From an uncultured Methylophaga sp. (GTDB lineage: Bacteria > Pseudomonadota > Gammaproteobacteria > Nitrosococcales > Methylophagaceae), in assembly GCA_947631375.1 (NCBI GenBank), contig CANRLD010000085.1, positions 1 to 7,455 on the forward strand: a stretch of DNA of 7,455 nucleotides. Direction: 5' to 3'. The notes below the pieces were generated by a model. It was not told the DNA's origin. It did not search any database and worked only from the letters and a program-made list of their open reading frames with translations. Below, piece after piece: positions 5,771 to 7,455 of the stretch. Position 1 is the first letter of the stretch. Every line of letters begins with the position of its first letter. Made by a program: the position numbers and the translations under genes.

Positions 5771-5778
5771 TCTCGTCA

Positions 5779-6636
5779 ATGGCTGTAAAAAGTCTTATCA
5801 GAAAATGTTTATTTCCAGCAGCAGGCTATGGCACTCGCTTTCTTCCTGCGACTAAAGCCATGCCAAAAGAAATGCTGCCAATAGTCAGCAAACCGCTCAT
5901 TCAATATGGTGTTGAGGAGGCTATGGAAGCCGGCATTACGCAAATTGGTTTTATCACTGGCCGGGGCAAACGCGCTATCGCCGATCACTTTGACACCAGC
6001 TTTGAGCTGGAATACCAAATCAAGGGCACTTCCAAAGAAAAGTTTCTCGATGATATTCGCTATCTGATGGATAACTGTGAATTTGTTTTCATGCGCCAGC
6101 GCGAAATGCTCGGTCTCGGTCACGCCATCCTTACCGGCGAACCGATGATCGGTAATGAACCATTTGCGGTGATTCTGGCTGATGATTTGTGTGCCAAACC
6201 TGAAGACAGCAACGATAAAGCTTTAAGCCAGCTGACCGCACTGTATGAACACTATCAATGCAGTATTGTGGCGATTGAAGAAGTGCCTGCAGATGAAACG
6301 CACAGTTACGGTGTTATCTCCGGTGAAGAAATCGCTGATGGTATTTATCAAATTAAAGATATGGTGGAAAAACCACAACCAGAAGACGCACCCAGTAATC
6401 TAGCCATCATTGGCCGTTACATTCTCACCCCGGAAATTTTTGACTATTTACGCAACACACCTCCAGGCGCCAATGGTGAAATCCAAATCACCGATGCCTT
6501 ACGACAAATGGCCCAGGAGCGTCTGGTACTCGCTGTTAAATTCAAAGGTCGCCGCTTTGACTGTGGCAGTGTTGAAGGCTTCGTCGAAGCGACTAATTAC
6601 TACTACGAGCGTGAACATCTCAATAAGTTAGCGTAG
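5779..6636 (+). CDS. galU: UTP-glucose-1-phosphate uridylyltransferase
   Basis: Cytoplasmic enzyme that makes UDP-glucose and pyrophosphate from UTP and glucose-1-phosphate, feeding GalE and the WcaJ-type transferase next door. From the ATG at 5779 the product is 285 aa, near the usual GalU length. Visible features: the nucleotide-binding signature FPAAGYGTRFLPATKAMPKE at 12-31, LP at 33-34, the metal-binding LADD at 133-136, VEKP at 196-199, GEIQITDA at 233-240 and FDCGSVEGF at 260-268. A TTG start at 5761 would add six residues (MIRISS) not seen in the family; the AAGGA 8 nt before the ATG supports the shorter form. It is divergent from galE with a 245-bp gap. Its stop codon overlaps the convergent propeller gene by 9 bp and no terminator hairpin is visible after it. 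Confidence 0.95.
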   Translation: MAVKSLIRKCLFPAAGYGTRFLPATKAMPKEMLPIVSKPLIQYGVEEAMEAGITQIGFITGRGKRAIADHFDTSFELEYQIKGTSKEKFLDDIRYLMDNCEFVFMRQREMLGLGHAILTGEPMIGNEPFAVILADDLCAKPEDSNDKALSQLTALYEHYQCSIVAIEEVPADETHSYGVISGEEIADGIYQIKDMVEKPQPEDAPSNLAIIGRYILTPEIFDYLRNTPPGANGEIQITDALRQMAQERLVLAVKFKGRRFDCGSVEGFVEATNYYYEREHLNKLA

Positions 6637-7455
6637 GGCAAATACATCGCCATCATCGCTGCTGATATAAAGCGTACCACCATCAATAAATGGTGTAGCA
6701 AATATGGCCCACTCAGCATCAAACCGCCATATTTGCTCGCCATTTTTTATATCCAGCGCATATAAAAAACCATCCATCGAGCCGAAATACACGATATCGC
6801 CAGCAATTACCGGAGAAGAAAATACGCTCGCCTTTGCACCAAACTGCCAGATAAGCTCACCACTCTCTTTGTTCAGCGAAAAAACCTGCCCGTCACTCCC
6901 CGCCACAATCACCTGTTTATCTTTTATCGCCGGCGACGCGAAGAATCGTGAACCGGAGTTAAAACGCCATTGAGATTTGCCTGTTTCACTGTCAACCGCA
7001 AAAAACACCCCAGCATCATTGCCGACAAATACCAGACCATCCTCCGTTGATATCGCTGGCGAAGCATCGATAGCCCCGCCGCTATCCAGCGTCCACAACA
7101 ACTCTCCCTCCGCTGACACGGCGTATAACTTGCCATCATCACTGCCAAACAGAATTTTATCGTCATGGATAGCAGCAGAGGAATCGACCGCCGCCCCCGT
7201 TTTTATTTTCCATTGCAGCTCGCCAGAATGCCGGTCAAGTGCGTAAAAATAACCATCCAGGCTGCCAATAAACACCGAGCCATTACTCACTAAAGGAGAA
7301 GCAAAAACCCGATCCGCCGTTTCAAAAGCCCACAGTAAATTGCCAGTAAACTGGTTCAGCGCGTAAACATGCTTATCATCGCTGCCAAAAAATAACTGTT
7401 CTTCCGCAACGGAAGGGGTAGAAAAAATGCCCGCTTGCGCACTAAATCGCCACTG
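6628..7455 (-). CDS. PQQ-like beta-propeller repeat protein (C-terminal part, runs off the window)
   Basis: The open frame runs to the window edge: 275 residues of the C-terminal part are visible and the start is missing. A GTG at 7288-7290 is only an internal codon, because the frame and the repeat pattern continue upstream of it. The visible part is all repeats of about 40 residues with the pattern V(Y/F)FGS-DG-(L)YAL---(S/T)GE--W-F----(V)-SSP. Blade tryptophans lie at 2, 42, 82, 121, 163, 203 and 243 of the visible part, spaced 39-42 residues apart. The protein ends with the strand DVFALR, which would close the propeller against an N-terminal strand. The repeat is that of the PQQ/BamB-like propeller superfamily. 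Catalytic PQQ dehydrogenase residues are not seen, and neither signal peptide nor lipobox can be checked. The role is unknown; a scaffold or binding protein is more likely than an enzyme. It converges on galU with a 9-bp overlap. Confidence 0.85.
   Translation of the reverse strand, partial: QWRFSAQAGIFSTPSVAEEQLFFGSDDKHVYALNQFTGNLLWAFETADRVFASPLVSNGSVFIGSLDGYFYALDRHSGELQWKIKTGAAVDSSAAIHDDKILFGSDDGKLYAVSAEGELLWTLDSGGAIDASPAISTEDGLVFVGNDAGVFFAVDSETGKSQWRFNSGSRFFASPAIKDKQVIVAGSDGQVFSLNKESGELIWQFGAKASVFSSPVIAGDIVYFGSMDGFLYALDIKNGEQIWRFDAEWAIFATPFIDGGTLYISSDDGDVFALR

Noticed and set aside
5761..5778. TTG start for galU, adding MIRISS
   Set aside because: It would place the AAGGA ribosome site inside the coding region; the ATG at 5779 has good spacing and matches the usual GalU N-terminus.
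6628..7290. Start of the propeller gene at the GTG at 7288-7290
   Set aside because: The same frame stays open to the window edge and encodes further repeats (HVYALNQFTGNLLWAF), so the GTG is an internal codon.

Overview
The window looks like chromosomal DNA of a Gram-negative bacterium, most likely a gammaproteobacterium of moderate GC content. The evidence is WcaJ/AlgA/GalU-type proteins of proteobacterial character, two short surface proteins with the VPLPA/PEP-CTERM sorting tail (found in exosortase-bearing Gram-negatives), and AAGGA/AGGAGG ribosome-binding sites. The genus cannot be named from sequence alone. There is no rRNA, tRNA, CRISPR array or insertion sequence.

Layout. Positions 1-1542 hold two tandem, minus-strand cassettes. 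Each has a long structured leader RNA, a small exported PEP-CTERM protein (164 and 172 aa) and a short palindrome 10 nt after the stop codon. The leaders match the core of the cyclic-di-GMP-I (GEMM-I) riboswitch and support each other by compensatory base changes. Positions 1703-5533 hold a minus-strand operon, galE - manC/algA-type - wcaJ-type, with gaps of 17 and 28 bp. A good sigma70-type promoter for it lies at 5604-5632. galU (5779-6636) is divergent on the plus strand. It ends convergently, overlapping by 9 bp the 3' end of a beta-propeller (PQQ-like repeat) gene on the minus strand, whose start lies beyond the right edge of the window.

How it fits together. GalU makes UDP-glucose, GalE converts it to UDP-galactose, the ManC/AlgA-type enzyme makes GDP-mannose, and the WcaJ-type enzyme loads the first sugar phosphate onto undecaprenyl phosphate. 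This is the precursor and priming part of an exopolysaccharide pathway; glycosyltransferases, flippase, polymerase and exosortase are not in the window. PEP-CTERM proteins are typically sorted by exosortases in bacteria that make such polysaccharides. The most notable signal is that each PEP-CTERM gene appears to have its own c-di-GMP-sensing leader, which would tie display of these matrix or surface proteins to the biofilm second messenger. The leaders differ from the textbook aptamer in one binding-pocket base pair and in how the closing P1 helix is built.
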